DNA of 64,000 nucleotides from Allodiplogaster sudhausi (taxonomy: Eukaryota; Nematoda; Chromadorea; Rhabditida; Diplogasteridae), in assembly GCA_945643635.1 (NCBI GenBank), contig CALZFC010000101.1, positions 836,501 through 900,500 on the forward strand. Reading direction: 5' to 3'. Shown in pieces: positions 10,201 to 21,240 of the stretch. Positions within the stretch are counted from its first letter, which is position 1; every line of letters begins with the position of its first letter. The position numbers were made by a program, and so were the translations under genes. The notes below the pieces were generated by a model. That model did not search any database and was not told where the DNA came from. It saw only the letters and a program-made list of their open reading frames with translations.

Positions 10201-11871
10201 ATCGAAGACAGATAGAGATAGACAAGAAGCCAAAAGAGACCTTCCAAGCTGCCATAATGTCCTCATCGTAGACAATGGAGTGGCAAGAAGGGTAGCGCGT
10301 ACACGTGGAGAGTGACACTTCGAGCATCACCGAAGAGGACATGAGAGAGAGAGCCAGAGGAAGAGAGAGCGGGGATGAGAAAGAGAAAGAGAGGGAATGA
10401 GAGGGAACAGACGAAACACAGCAACTCACTATCTTTGATGACATTATCGTATCCTCTCTTGATGTTCCCTACGAATGAGTGCAGAGATGGGGAGACATTG
10501 AGAGAAGCCGCTGAGGAAGTGCCGCCATCAGAGAGGGAATCCTTGCGGCCGTGCTTCTCGTCGATATTGAGGTAAAAGGACGATGTCGTTATGTTTCTTC
10601 ATTTATTTTACGAAGAGAAGCCTTACTCATCTTGATTTTTCACTCTGTTTATCAAGAACAGGGATCCTTACTTCCTGTGGAGAGTGAGAACACTTTTGTT
10701 AAAGCGATTGAATATCTAATAACAGCTTCTTCATGCCGAATTACATGCGAGAGAGAGAGAAGAAGAGAATATAATAAACAAACCAAAAGTATGGCTCTTG
10801 ATGATCTTGAGAAGCGGACTGTTCGTGAGTCCCTTGAGCCATCCAGAAGCCCCGCCCCCTCCGCTCGTCTTCACCTCTGCCTCTTCAGCTGGTTGTTGAG
10901 AGAAGGGTGCGACTGAGTGTTGAGCTAGGAACTTTTCCCGTGACTCTTCGCGCAGTTCATCCGATTGTGCCTTAAGATTATATAAAATAGTTAAAGCAAT
11001 GATAAATTTGATATCCACACAAAAGTAGAAATGTACTGCCCACTGTGGCAAGCCGCACGAAACAGGCAGAACGGATATGAAGAAGTGAAATGCACGATTG
11101 GTCCACAAAAATTCAACACAAAGCTAGCAATTTGACCACAAAGTAAGAATAGAAGCAGAGACAGAGAGAGAGAGGGAGGGAGAGAGAGCGGAAATCTCCC
11201 TACCTCGTTCCCATTCTCAGCCGAAAGAGTAGCACCGAGGGGATCGGCGATACAATCCACAGAAGCGCCTTCTGCTTTTGGCTAAAACATTTACATTAAG
11301 CGGACAAAAGCAAGAATTCGCTTGGCGGAACATTCGGCTTCACATTTTGGCACAGGGAACGGCACGAAATTGGAAAATCGTTCAAACGCAAGGCGGGAGA
11401 ATTTTGTTTTACATGCAGAGGGATGCGAGATCGGGTCAGGAATGACAGATGCACAATTGACAAGTCAGAATCAGGCCATTGCGAGAATGGCTAGAATGCT
11501 GCCAACCTCGCCATCGACTGCACCATCCACTTCAGTTGGAACCTCTCTCCGGAGAGCTTCATTGTAGCCGTTGTTGCCAGTCTGCAAAACAGTTGCATCC
11601 ATGAATGAGCTCCTATTTACTGTCCCCCTTCATAGAAGATATGAAACCCTCATCTCTTTTCAACTCCATGAAGACAACAATTTCTTAACATATAGCCCGC
11701 AAATGAATGGAGAGAGCTGACTTCTTTGTGTGGCTGAGTCTTGGATGCGGGGACTGGGATGGAAAGGATCTCCTCATCTGCTTCTCCAGCTTGTGACGGA
11801 TAACGGCCGTGCGTGTCCCTAGCAATAGGAGTGGCTGTTTGGAGTTAAGCAACTGAAGCCAAGTTTTACAT

Positions 11872-11991
11872 AGGCCTGGCCCGGCCCGTTGCTAATTTGG
11901 CGGGCCCGGGCCGAGATTTTGAAGGTAGGGCCCGGCCCGGCCCGCGTACCCTACGGGCCCGGCCTGGTTTTGGACATCCCTGGTCCTGCCA
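11872..11991. mobile_element. GC-rich block, possible hAT-like transposon end (unit 1)
   Basis: About 120 bp of repeated GGCCCGG/CCGGGCC in otherwise AT-rich intron sequence, ending in ttttggacatccctg. Read on the minus strand this end begins CAGGGATGTCCAAAACC, which resembles hAT termini (CAGGG start), but I found no matching left terminus or 8-bp duplication. The block is shared with unit 2 and so predates the duplication. It could equally be a decayed fragment or a simple GC-rich repeat. Confidence 0.35.
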
Positions 11992-12275
11992 TTTAGAGTC
12001 ACACAGTTTTTGTTGGACAGAATCAAGTGCATCCAAGGCGTTATACCCTCACATGGTAATTTTGTATCCATCGTTTGAAGAAAGCCCAACTTTTCCAATC
12101 CAAGTAAACATTTTATTTTCCACCACTTCTCAACTTGCTTTGCTAATTGTAAGTGATGGCCTTGACATAACCACAACCTCGTTGACATCTTGAATGCTCT
12201 GTAACTCCATTTGCGACAGCAATATAAAAATGATTTTAGTTAGAATCACTCGAATACTAAATTGGTCCTCACCGG

Positions 12276-14361
12276 AAAAGAGCGCGAAGTCGAGCGACGG
12301 CTCCGATGGCATTGGCAATGCGCTGCCAGTGGAAAGAAGCGGCCTCCTGGGCTGTGCTGGGCCATCTGGACAAATAGGAAAGGGCTGGGGGATGGGAGGA
12401 GGAGGAGGGACGGAATGACATGTCGTGTTTACAAGGAACGAGTACGAGGAGGGATGAGAGAAAGATGAGACGAACAAGAGAGCAATGAAAGTAAAAGACA
12501 ACAGAGAGCGTGACAAAGAGAGAAAGAAAGAGAGAGAGAGTGAGGGAGAGAGAGAGAGAGAGAGAAAAAAGAGCAGAAGGAAAAAACTAACTTCGCGTTC
12601 ATGACTGCCCGATGATACACGCCGTAAGTGAAAGCATTCTGATCCAGTCCCTCCCTCCGCATAGCCTTCAGAAAGATAAGGGCATTCAATGTTTAAAACA
12701 TACTCCACTGCCTAACTCAGCCAACTCATGCAATATACTAATCTTGCTTTAAATATGAATTGGCCATTGTTCGAAAATGATTCCCGATCTTCATTCTCCC
12801 TTCAAAAAACTAACATTGAGTACTCGCACAGCGAGAGCGGCCTCTCCACTTTCTCCGCAGAGTGAGATGAGAATACGGAAGCAGATCTGGTCGAGAGGGA
12901 AGATCTCCGTCCATTCCATGCGAGACAGCACCTGCAAAAGGTATCAACAACTGACAGGTTATCAACCTTTTATTTAGCGTTAATCGCCTAAAAAAAAATA
13001 TATACAAGCGGAATAAAGCTCTCTTCTGACATGGAAAGCAAGCCGAAGTGTCTTCTTCTTGTTTGGCGCAAGCTTCAGCTGACTCGGAAGAAGGAGGAAC
13101 CAAAGGGAGTAGGAGTGGAAGAGAAGAGTCTTGTCCCAATTGATCTACAGTGAAAGAATTGTGTGAGAGAGGAAAAGAGAGAGAAATGACATCTCCAAGA
13201 ATAGAGAAAAAGTAGAAAGAAGAACTTACTGGGTTAGATCGAACCGAACTCCTCGCAGCCATCAGAGAAGACCGGACTTCTGGCTTTGTTCGGAGGCAGA
13301 CACATCGAGAAGCATCTGAGAAAAGAGCGCGAAGTCGAGCGACGGCTCCGATGGCATTGGCAATGCGCTGCCAGTGGAAAGAAGCGGCCTCCTGGGCTGT
13401 GCTGGGCCATCTGGACAAATAGGAAAGGGCTGGGGGATGGGAGGAGGAGGAGGGACGGAATGACATGTCGTGTTTACAAGGAACGAGTACGAGGAGGGAT
13501 GAGAGAAAGATGAGACGAACAAGAGAGCAATGAAAGTAAAAGACAACAGAGAGCGTGACAAAGAGAGAAAGAAAGAGAGAGAGAGTGAGGGAGAGAGAGA
13601 GAGAGAGAAAAAAGAGCAGAAGGAAAAAACTAACTTCGCGTTCATGACTGCCCGATGATACACGCCGTAAGTGAAAGCATTCTGATCCAGTCCCTCCCTC
13701 CGCATAGCCTTCAGAAAGATAAGGGCATTCAATGTTTAAAACATACTCCACTGCCTAACTCAGCCAACTCATGCAATATACTAATCTTGCTTTAAATATG
13801 AATTGGCCATTGTTCGAAAATGATTCCCGATCTTCATTCTCCCTTCATAAAACTAACATTGAGTACTCGCACAGCGAGAGCGGCCTCTCCACTTTCTCCG
13901 CAGAGTGAGATGAGAATACGGAAGCAGATCTGGTCGAGAGGGAAGATCTCCGTCCATTCCATGCGAGACAGCACCTGCAAAAGGTATCAACAACTGACAG
14001 GTTATCAACCTTTTATTTAGCGTTAATCGCCTAAAAAAAAATATATACAAGCGGAATAAAGCTCTCTTCTGACATGGAAAGCAAGCCGAAGTGTCTTCTT
14101 CTTGTTTGGCGCAAGCTTCAGCTGACTCGGAAGAAGGAGGAACCAAAGGGAGTAGGAGTGGAAGAGAAGAGTCTTGGCCCAATTGATCTACAGTGAAAGA
14201 ATTGTGTGAGAGAGGAAAAGAGAGAGAAATGACATCTCCAAGAATAGAGAAAAAGTAGAAAGAAGAACTTACTGGGTTAGATCGAACCGAACTCCTCGCA
14301 GCCATCAGAGAAGACCGGACTTCTGGCTTTGTTCGGAGGCAGACACATCGAGAAGCATCTG
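12276..14361. repeat. Internal tandem duplication (period about 1,045 bp) in unit 1 DENND4
   Basis: Copy 1 is 12,276-13,320 and copy 2 is 13,321-14,361. The offset is 1,045 at the left and 1,043 after a 2-bp GA difference. The junction reads gcatctgag|aaaagagcgc: the end of one exon (...LRALFS) runs directly into the exon starting DASRC, deleting their intron. Unit 2 has only one copy (about 32,800-33,860). The duplicated segment includes the PPR-like exons of DENND4. Confidence 0.93.
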
Positions 14362-15403
14362 AGAAACTGACTGTCACTCTATCTATTCTTTTATTCCTTT
14401 CCAAAATTATAACTTCTTATGCTTATTTAACAAATGATTTCACCAAAAGTATACTAGAAGAAACATAGAATTCGGAAGCACGTTCTTTCATCAAATTCGA
14501 TCATAAAAAACTATCTGAGGAAGCTCAAAGGCAAGTAACATTCCATGTGAAAACGATATGAATGCCTACCATTTTGGAAGGAAACATCATTGGGTTCCCT
14601 CTTTGCATCTAATGCGAGCTTGTCCAGTTGGAAGAGAGATTGGTCCAGGACGCGAGGGAATCCACTCTGCGAAAATCATTGCATATCTCAAACAATATAA
14701 AGTGAAAAATGCGGCCTTCCCGGGGGGTTACAAAGTGTTCCGGGCTTACGGCCCGGGGGGTTACAACCCCGTCATGGATCAGACCTATTTCAGCTCTGGT
14801 TTGAATTGAATTAAGAGGGAAATAAAAAAGTCCCCCAACGTACCAACACCGACAACTTTAGCGATGCAATCATCGAAATTCTTGTGATATTCTTGTCAGA
14901 GATGAAGCAGCGATCTTCCATGAAACGACTGAAGAGTTGCGTCTCGGAGAACCTTAGTGAATCAAAGAATATTCAAGACGTTAGAGAAGAGATAGAAAAT
15001 TGAATATATCGAGAAATTCTCATCAATGCAACTGCAGAGGAATCGAAATAGAGGAGCAATTCATATGAAACCTTTTACAGAATTCAGCAGAAGCCTTGTC
15101 CCTTGAGCGGAGAAAGCCGTCTTTATCGAACAACACGGCCTCCTTAATCAACTACTTTACTATAGTTATAAAACTACTGACGAGGACCGGGCAACAAATA
15201 TATAAAAGAAGGCAATTGCTAAGATTTTCCAAAAACAGAGCCTTGAAGAAGTTTACAGAATTCCACGTTATATATTCCACATGGCGAGATCCAATTTAGC
15301 TGCTTCTCTCATCCATAAACTGGTTTTAAGTTCTTTTTCCGTCACCTAAATATGCAGCAGTGTCACGGGGTTTTGCTGCATAAAAGACGCTAACCGCCGC
15401 AGT
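14362..15403. other. DENND4 5' exons of unit 1, partly absent from unit 2
   Basis: Holds the SGFPRVLDQSLFQLDK exon (about 14,570-14,664, shared) and the two dDENN exons. From about 14,688 to 15,164 the sequence differs completely from unit 2 (34,185-34,353), with shared sequence resuming at tataaaactactgacgagg. The unit 1 version has two copies of cccggggggttacaa (about 14,722 and 14,753) in a GC-rich island. Beyond 15,165 no DENND4 exon in order is seen. Confidence 0.6.
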
Positions 15404-15580
15404 GTCCTCCTACCTCTTCTTGTGGATGTCTCGGTACCAGATGCGTCTGCCTTTGGCCGGAATCCACCGAGTGCGCACTCTCAGATCGGGGAAAAAGAAG
15501 CCGCGCTCTAAGCGACGGATTGGCCCCGCTCCCTCATCCAGGCACAAACGCTCCACCAGAGATTCTGATCGTCCACTAAA
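15404..15580 (-). pseudogene. Extra, diverged copy of a DENND4 C-terminal exon (unit 1)
   Basis: The minus strand encodes FFPDLRVRTRWIPAKGRR, closely matching FLPDLRVRTRWIPAEGRR of the in-place exon at about 9,880-10,050. The cysteine-bearing start is degraded, and the flanking repeat ctaaccgccgcagtgtcctcc matches the intron beside the original. It lies upstream of the dDENN exons, out of order, so it is a relic of an older local duplication. It is present in both units. Confidence 0.7.
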
Positions 15581-15599
15581 GAGAGAAGGGAGAGGGAGA

Positions 15600-16490
15600 G
15601 AGTGTGAGAGAGACAGAAAGAAGGAGAGAGAGAAGCTGAAGAGCCAGCGCATCCCCATCTATCATCCCCAACAAGTAGCCCAGCCCTAACCTCCACCTGG
15701 CCCGGCAGCAGCCAGGATCCGTCTGCCTCTCCCGTGGTGTCGTTTCACAGCTTGTTGAGTGAGAGCGGGCGGCCGTGATCCCAGACGAACCTTAAAAGTA
15801 GTTGTGAATGAGTCTAATGACAAATAAAGACTATATCCAAGCTTCACCGTTTCCTTATCCATCCAGACGATAAAATAAGAACATTTCTATAGTATAGGAT
15901 CGCAATATTCAGCTTTCGTCTCAAAATAGACATAAATATGACCTCTCCATCTAAACCTTGAAATGCGAACATTCTACTATGATTGAACTCAAGAAAGCGT
16001 AGCCGCGAGTTGCACGTATTGACCACACCGGGGGTGACATTAGTGTCTTTCTGCAGGGCGAAAAGGATTTGCCCCCATCTGTCTGCATTGTTGTTCTTTT
16101 CTCATGACACCTCACCAAAGATCGCAATCGATTAAATGTATTTGAACCAGCCGAATAAGATTGTGTTTCAGCACACTTAGATCTGGATTCGTGTTTATCA
16201 CACCATTTAAAAGCAATACCACCACTTAAAAAAAGGCTCTTCGAATGATCTATCCATGAGGACCCTAAGTTACACTAGGCTTCGCGACCTAAAGACAGCC
16301 CCAAACATATGAGCAAAACCGCCAGTCACAGTAGGAGAATACATAATGTTATATAATGAGTGGAATAGTACAAGTCTGACTATTATACTGCTTATGAATA
16401 CGAGGAATGACAGGAGGACCCGAATCATATCAGACCAAAGAGTACCGAGAGAGAGAGATTTTAGGCGGAAGAAGCGTTGACTGGGGCGGG
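15600..16490. other. No gene recognised
   Basis: AT-rich sequence almost identical to 34,790-35,678. Short open frames on both strands have no splice support. It separates the DENND4 remnant from the downstream end of the zinc-binding gene. Confidence 0.4.
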
Positions 16491-16491
16491 A

Positions 16492-17032
16492 TCAGTACTT
16501 GACGGTGACCGAGACCTCGCACAGCTGGCCCGGAAGGAACAGCATCTCATCGCTGAAGGCATGGCTGCACAGAGGGCACTTCGCCGTCTTGTTCTGCTTG
16601 AGCGCCTTCATGTCGTGCTTGTGCATGCAACTGGAAGAACGCTTTTGTAAATTTTTTTGATAGAACTAGAGAAAAAGAATGAGAAAGAGAGCAAAAGAAA
16701 GCTAACTTCAAGCATGAGTAAACCCCTCCGCAGCACAGGCACGCAGCCAAGCCTGTCGCAACGCTGTGCTTCTTCTCGAGGCACAGGGCACATTTGAAGC
16801 TCTTCTTCTCCAACTCGACATCGATCAGCCTCATGTCTAAAAGAATGGAATGCGATCAAACTATTTATTTAAAATGTTAAACTTTAAAATGGAAAAGAAT
16901 ACACAATCTCCAATTGTCTCGCTTATTTAGTCTTAAAAACTTACTGTCCCGGAGCACGCCAGCCGTTTTGTTGATTCCTGAGGCAATCGCCACTGAGATC
17001 AGACGTTCCTTGAGATCGGCAGTGGTCGACAT
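16492..17032 (-). CDS. Small RING/treble-clef-like zinc-binding protein, 118 aa (unit 1)
   Basis: Three exons (16,945-17,032, 16,707-16,836, 16,492-16,630) splice at gtaagt/tttag and gttagc/ttccag into 357 nt: start ATG at 17,032, stop TGA at 16,494-16,492. The protein begins MSTTADLKERLISVAIASG and then has paired cysteine motifs FKCALC, CLCC, CLNCMHKH and KCPLC, ending CEVSVTVKY. Spacing CxxC...CxxC...CxxCxxxH...CxxC suggests two zinc sites, as in RING-like or treble-clef domains. I cannot name the family or role. The frame is intact in both units, unlike most neighbours, which suggests it may be functional. The 5' end faces the plus-strand genes across about 1.5 kb. Confidence 0.75.
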
Positions 17033-17213
17033 TTCTGCCAACTAGTGCAGTCGAATCGTCTACTGAAATCATACCATATTCGGTTTAAAAAAGGTCCACA
17101 ATTAAAATTCAAGATAGAGCGCAGTAGGGAATATGAGAGAATAAGAGGTTTGCAATTCACACAACAAACAGCTCGTATTCACGGAAAAGAAGATGAACCA
17201 AACCACACCCACG

Positions 17214-17530
17214 CACGGGATGTTAGAACACGGCGCGCAGGTCTGGTCCCCTTTTCAAAATGCGAAACGTCGGATGGAAGGCGCACTATAAAAATCAACC
17301 GTCTTGCGTCTGACCGCTTTTCATGCGTGTTCATGCGTGTTTTTTCTTGCGTGTTTTGACACTTCTAACACATCTCGCCCTGGCAAGTTGCCAGTTTGAG
17401 CGCGACTTAAATCCAACTCTCTACGTCTCTGCCACTTGGTCAGAGTGCAGACAGTGGGAGTAAGCTGTCAACCGGTGCCATCTTTGTATAGCGAGTGCGT
17501 CCGGAAAAATGCATGGGCTGAACACCCGTG
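17214..17530. mobile_element. 317-bp inverted-repeat (MITE-like) element, unit 1 only
   Basis: Starts cacgggatgttagaac and ends gctgaacacccgtg. The termini are imperfect inverted repeats (CACGGG(A)TGTT against CACGGGTGTT). It is flanked by the direct repeat cccacg (17,208-17,213 and 17,531-17,536). Unit 2 has the uninterrupted site accacacccacgccactc near 36,415. No coding capacity is apparent, so it is a non-autonomous element. A 7-bp duplication (cccacgc) fits equally well; the superfamily is unassigned. Confidence 0.85.
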
Positions 17531-17536
17531 CCCACG

Positions 17537-18260
17537 CCACTCTATCCATCTGCCACTCTTTCCTTTGGAAAACAGCCAAGGCAGGAACAGGGGCACGATA
17601 CAACGGAGTCCCAGCGAAAACGATAAAAGTGAAGATTCACGTAAGTTTATAAACAACGGAAAGGAACCCCAAACGAAAACAGTTAGAAAAGCCTTCAGAA
17701 CCTGCTATATCGGACATTTAACATCAGTGGATTTTCGAGAAAAAAAAACTACAGTAATTTGAAACAGCAAACATGCACATCACTTTGTATTTTTTAATAC
17801 TAATCTCTGAACATATGTAAGCACGTAAAATTCCATTTCCTCGCTCGCGTCGCAGCCGCTCGCCGATGATACCGTAACAACAGCGCAAGGTGCAATGGGG
17901 CAACATTATAGCGAGGGGACGAACGATCCTATTCTTTCAATGTGATTACTATTTATTATTTGTACTTCTATTTTACTGCTTGAATTAATGTTACTGATGA
18001 CGTACCATTTCATTTTCCCTCGACAGATTTGCTGCTCCGCTCCACTTAGAATCATACATTCAGAAAGGTTTATTTTCCCGCTATAATATTTTATATTTGA
18101 AAAACAAGTTTTGTGATCTGTCTCTTTTCCTCCCTCTTTCTCTCTCTCCTTTCCGCTCTCTCTTTTCCTCCATCTTCTCTCGATTGTCTGCTCTGAAATA
18201 ACAGCCGTCGTATGGAGAGAACCCATCCAAACCGAAGCGGAAATCAAGCTCTCTCATTCG

Positions 18261-18300
<40 letters not shown>

Positions 18301-18463
18301 CACCGCTTTCTTTTTATCATATATTTGTACCGCATCCTTTCTCGGATAGACTGACAATAGGATAGTTGGTTAAAACTTTTTTCAGTGAGAGATAGAAAAT
18401 ATCTCTCATGGATAGGTAACTAGAAATTTAAAATTTTTTTAGCATAACGATATGGTTTTAGGA

Positions 18464-18510
<47 letters not shown>

Positions 18511-18600
18511 CTTTACATGCATGCCAAGGGTTTTGTTGCTTTTTTTCTTTTCCCAGTTTCTATTTTATATGTAAAATGTGAGTCATTGTAATCGACTGAG
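17537..18600. other. Intergenic region with GA/CT tracts, no gene recognised
   Basis: Shared with 36,422-37,470. Contains (CT)n at about 18,264-18,295 and (GA)n at about 18,467-18,507; the latter is much shorter in unit 2. It is the divergent gap between the minus-strand zinc-protein gene and the plus-strand genes, so it probably contains promoters, though none is distinctive. Confidence 0.45.
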
Positions 18601-18636
18601 TTTCTGTCTTTTCGTGCAGGGCCGAGACGTGGCGGA

Positions 18637-18637
<1 letters not shown>

Positions 18638-18688
<51 letters not shown>

Positions 18689-18745
18689 TTCTCTCTCTCT
18701 CTCTCCCTCTTTCTCTCTCTCTCTCTCTTTCCCTCTCTCTCCCTC
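18638..18745. repeat. (CT)n-rich tract
   Basis: 108 bp of CT with T/C interruptions following gtgcagggccgagacgtggc. In unit 2 the tract at about 37,508-37,603 is shorter. It lies between a possible short exon (GRDVADS) and the aminotransferase relic. Confidence 0.9.
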
Positions 18746-19026
18746 CTCTATGGAGTTTGGCAGAGGCCGTGGGGCTGCATATGGTAGCTTCCGCGTGCCT
18801 TAAGCGAGCCCCATGATCAAGGTGGAGGAAACTTTTGTAATTATAGTTTTCTTTTACAATAGGCTACTAAAAAATAAAAATCATAATGTTGAAGCGAGTC
18901 ATGTATTTTCACCTTAAAAACTTTTTTTTACAAGATGAAATGATTGCGATTGTATATTAATTTGAAGAATAAATTAATAGGTTCTAATGTGTAATTAATG
19001 TGACTAGTAAAAGTAATCGATTAGAT

Positions 19027-19149
19027 GTTTTGCTGGAGCTGTCTTCTTTGCACTGCGAGGGCATCATGTTGGGCGAGCTGAAGCACTGCCCGCTCGCCAT
19101 GCTCGACGAGAATCTCGTCATGGTCATCTGAAAGGGCAACGTCTACAAG
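19027..19149 (+). pseudogene. Relic exon of glucosamine-fructose-6-phosphate aminotransferase (unit 1)
   Basis: The 41-codon stretch has HCEGIMLGELKHCPLAMLDE and NVYK, matching the isomerase-domain segment of GFAT (pattern 'EGIxAGELKHGPLAxVDE'). GFAT starts the hexosamine pathway. A TGA interrupts the frame (LVMVI*KGNVYK), and the conserved Gly of KHGPL is Cys. A gtcagt donor follows. No other convincing GFAT exon is nearby. The same relic, with the same stop, is in unit 2. Confidence 0.68.
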
Positions 19150-19206
19150 GTCAGTGGAGGGAGGGAGGTTGTACCTTGTTTGGTGGGGAGGGGACCAGTG
19201 AGAGAC

Positions 19207-19243
<37 letters not shown>

Positions 19244-19468
19244 TAGAGAGAGTGAGATATGATTGGAGAGAGAAGCAGGAAATGTTTGAACGTCACCATT
19301 AATCCTTTTGTTTGCCATTTTTCACATTTATTCGTCTCCTTCTTTCTCTTCTCTCTTACTCTCTCTCTCTCTCTGTCCCTGTCTCTCTCTCTATTTCTTT
19401 CGCTCCCTCTTTCTCCATTTATTTCTCTCTCTATTTATTTCTCTCCCTTTCTCTTTCTCTTTCTCCAG

Positions 19469-19504
<36 letters not shown>

Positions 19505-21240
19505 GCCAAGATCCAGCCCTCAACATTTCTAACAGCACCAAGCTCTTTTTAAACTATTCAATCGCATACTACTAGTCAATACAAATAACTTTTATCTACA
19601 GTATATTCTGGATGCTTGAGCTGTTCGTGCAAGGATTACTCAATATTCTCTTCTATCAGCTGTTATTAGATAAGTCCTTTTCCATGAATCCCCCCGTTTA
19701 ATTAACTAACAAAAGATATGGTTCAAATTGTTACTATAAAAAACCTTTTCATCTGCTCAGAACGCACGCTTTGTGGTCTTCTCTCTTGCAGGGCGATGCC
19801 GTCTTCTTCACTGCTACTCCCGTTACGGTTTCCAGTCTGTCATAATGATTCCGTGCGCCGTTCATTGGAAAAGAGAGGTATACTTCCTTCCCTCTTTCTC
19901 TCATCATCGTCTTCTCTCCCTCTCTCCTTCTATGTATCTCCCTCTCTCTCGCTCTCTAAATATTTCAATAAAAGTATGTATGTAGCATTTGAAGATCTCT
20001 GTGAGAGCTCTAGATGATATGCTAACGATTTTGTAATATTAACATTGAGCGGAGTTATGGATCGATGAATGCGCTTGCACGGTGCCTCGGCGGCCAAAAA
20101 TGTGCCATTTTGACCGACTCGCGCGCATTGCTCGCGTCATAGAAAAAATTGGTACACCCAGATTTTTCTTGAATTTTGATTATTTGATAGCAAATTTCAC
20201 GCTCTTTCTTTCTATCTAAGTTCCAGAGTGTAGAAATGAGCAGAACGTGGTGTGTCGACCCTTCAAATTGAATGATATGTACATCGTTTCTCAAAACAGA
20301 TTTTGAACGGATTTATGGCTCAATGAATTTTTATTGTTACGGTAGTGTATCCCGAAGGGAAAAAATCGGATGATGATGAAATTAGTCTCATTACAAAGAG
20401 CGGGTCGAGTTGTATAAGCAAAATGTTTTCCGTTAATGAATTCGAAGACAATTTTCCCGGGGCAGGCTGCCTTAAGCGCATGCTCGACTCTTACAGAGAA
20501 GCTCTCTTAATAAGAGGAGAGACAAAAAGAAGCCAAGAAGTATCAGTTGGCAGAATGGAATTACCACTCGTCGCCGGGGAAGATACGATCATATACATGT
20601 AGATCATTCCGTTCTTCCTGTAGATCATTTTGTACTACGGAGAAGACTGTTTTCGGGCGCGGCCGCAGGCACCGCGTCAAGCGGGCGGGTTAAGTTCTGC
20701 CATGTTAAGGGAGGACGAAGTGACCGCAGCATCAAGTTCACAATTGATACGTTTGGAAGCCGCTTGAAATGAGTCAGAGACTCATTCTCATTATATATAG
20801 AGAGAGAGAAAAAGAGAGAGAGAGAGAGAGAGACAGAGTGAGTGCTAGAGAGAACAAAGAGCCAAGATCTTGCTTTATCCTCTTCTTTAATCTTACATGA
20901 AGATATCGAATTGATATCAAATTGACTTTTGCGAGCGATCAAGATGGTAGCAGAATAAGGCGAAATAACGCGCTCAAAATATGTGCAAGCACTCTGAGCG
21001 GGGGAGACAAGTGAAGAGTTGATGTCACCATCAGTGCGCACCACGGCTAATTGTAAGCGAGGAACTACAGTCCCGCCCAGGATCTTGGTACCAAGGACGC
21101 GTCGGACGAGTCGGCTCTCTCTCTCTCTCTCGGTCTCTCTTCTCTCACCATTCTCATAGCGAGATAGCTCGGGCGCACACCTGCTCACGATGACAAGCAA
21201 AGAAAGAAATATTTTATGCCAATGAATTTTTTAGAGCAAA
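19150..21240. other. Repeated block of unknown function upstream of the PTP genes (copy A)
   Basis: Contains GA (19,207-19,241) and CT (19,356-19,501) tracts and sequence copied at 38,010-39,880, in the left arm (52,471-54,000) and, inverted, in the right arm (57,610-59,135). Open frames exist on both strands (for example plus GRSDRSIKFTIDTFGSRLK, minus QLAVVRTDGDINSSLVSPAQ), and I cannot decide which, if any, is coding. From about 19,957 to 20,505 unit 1 carries sequence absent from all other copies, including a frame MYPEGKKSDDDEISLITKSG. Confidence 0.5.

Larger units (their letters stand above)
4382..15140 (-). pseudogene. DENND4/Crag-like Rab GEF, 5'-truncated and broken (unit 1)
   Basis: DENND4 proteins activate Rab GTPases such as Rab10 at membranes. 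Family motifs appear in order on the minus strand: dDENN sequence GFLRSRDKASAEF (about 15,070-15,140) and TQLFSRFMEDRCFISDKN (about 14,840-14,954); LDQICFRILISLCG and the PPR-like TYGVYHRAVMNAK (12,590-13,975, twice); GWLKGLTNSPLLKIIKS (about 10,800-10,970); PSCHSIVYDEDIMAAW (about 10,240-10,330); FLPDLRVRTRW (about 9,940); LSPLVLRKELESLL (about 9,690); MRCLGLPSHL (about 9,400); the last exon is 4,382-4,573. Lesions against unit 2: TAG for Trp in the 9,260-9,483 exon; Cys to Tyr in the CxxC zinc motif (CTRYPSC); about 0.6 kb deleted at 10,330, removing two exons; the splice acceptor near 10,560 deleted; a four-exon tandem duplication; a frame slip after ISDKN. The LINE sits in the last intron. 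uDENN/cDENN exons are absent. Confidence 0.8.

Noticed and set aside
9816..10444. Long minus-strand Ser/Leu-rich frames (SLSLSLSL) across GA tracts, and similar frames elsewhere
   Set aside because: Dinucleotide repeats are open in several frames. Exon motifs show these are introns.
11892..12193. Frames on both strands across the GGCCCGG block, resembling Gly/Pro/Arg-rich protein
   Set aside because: Composition artefact of the GC-rich repeat. No family similarity, and it lies in an intron.
14030..14036. Isolated cgcctaa as a nematode telomere (TTAGGC) trace
   Set aside because: Single occurrence, no tandem array. The arrays in this window are a different sequence.
14720..14770. Duplicated cccggggggttacaa with neighbouring GC-rich sequence as a possible RNA gene or tRNA
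   Set aside because: No cloverleaf, no A/B box and no conserved stem pairing beyond the direct repeat.
19259..19575. Three overlapping plus-strand frames rich in SLSLFLSLSL resembling membrane segments
   Set aside because: Pure CT-tract translation in all three frames.
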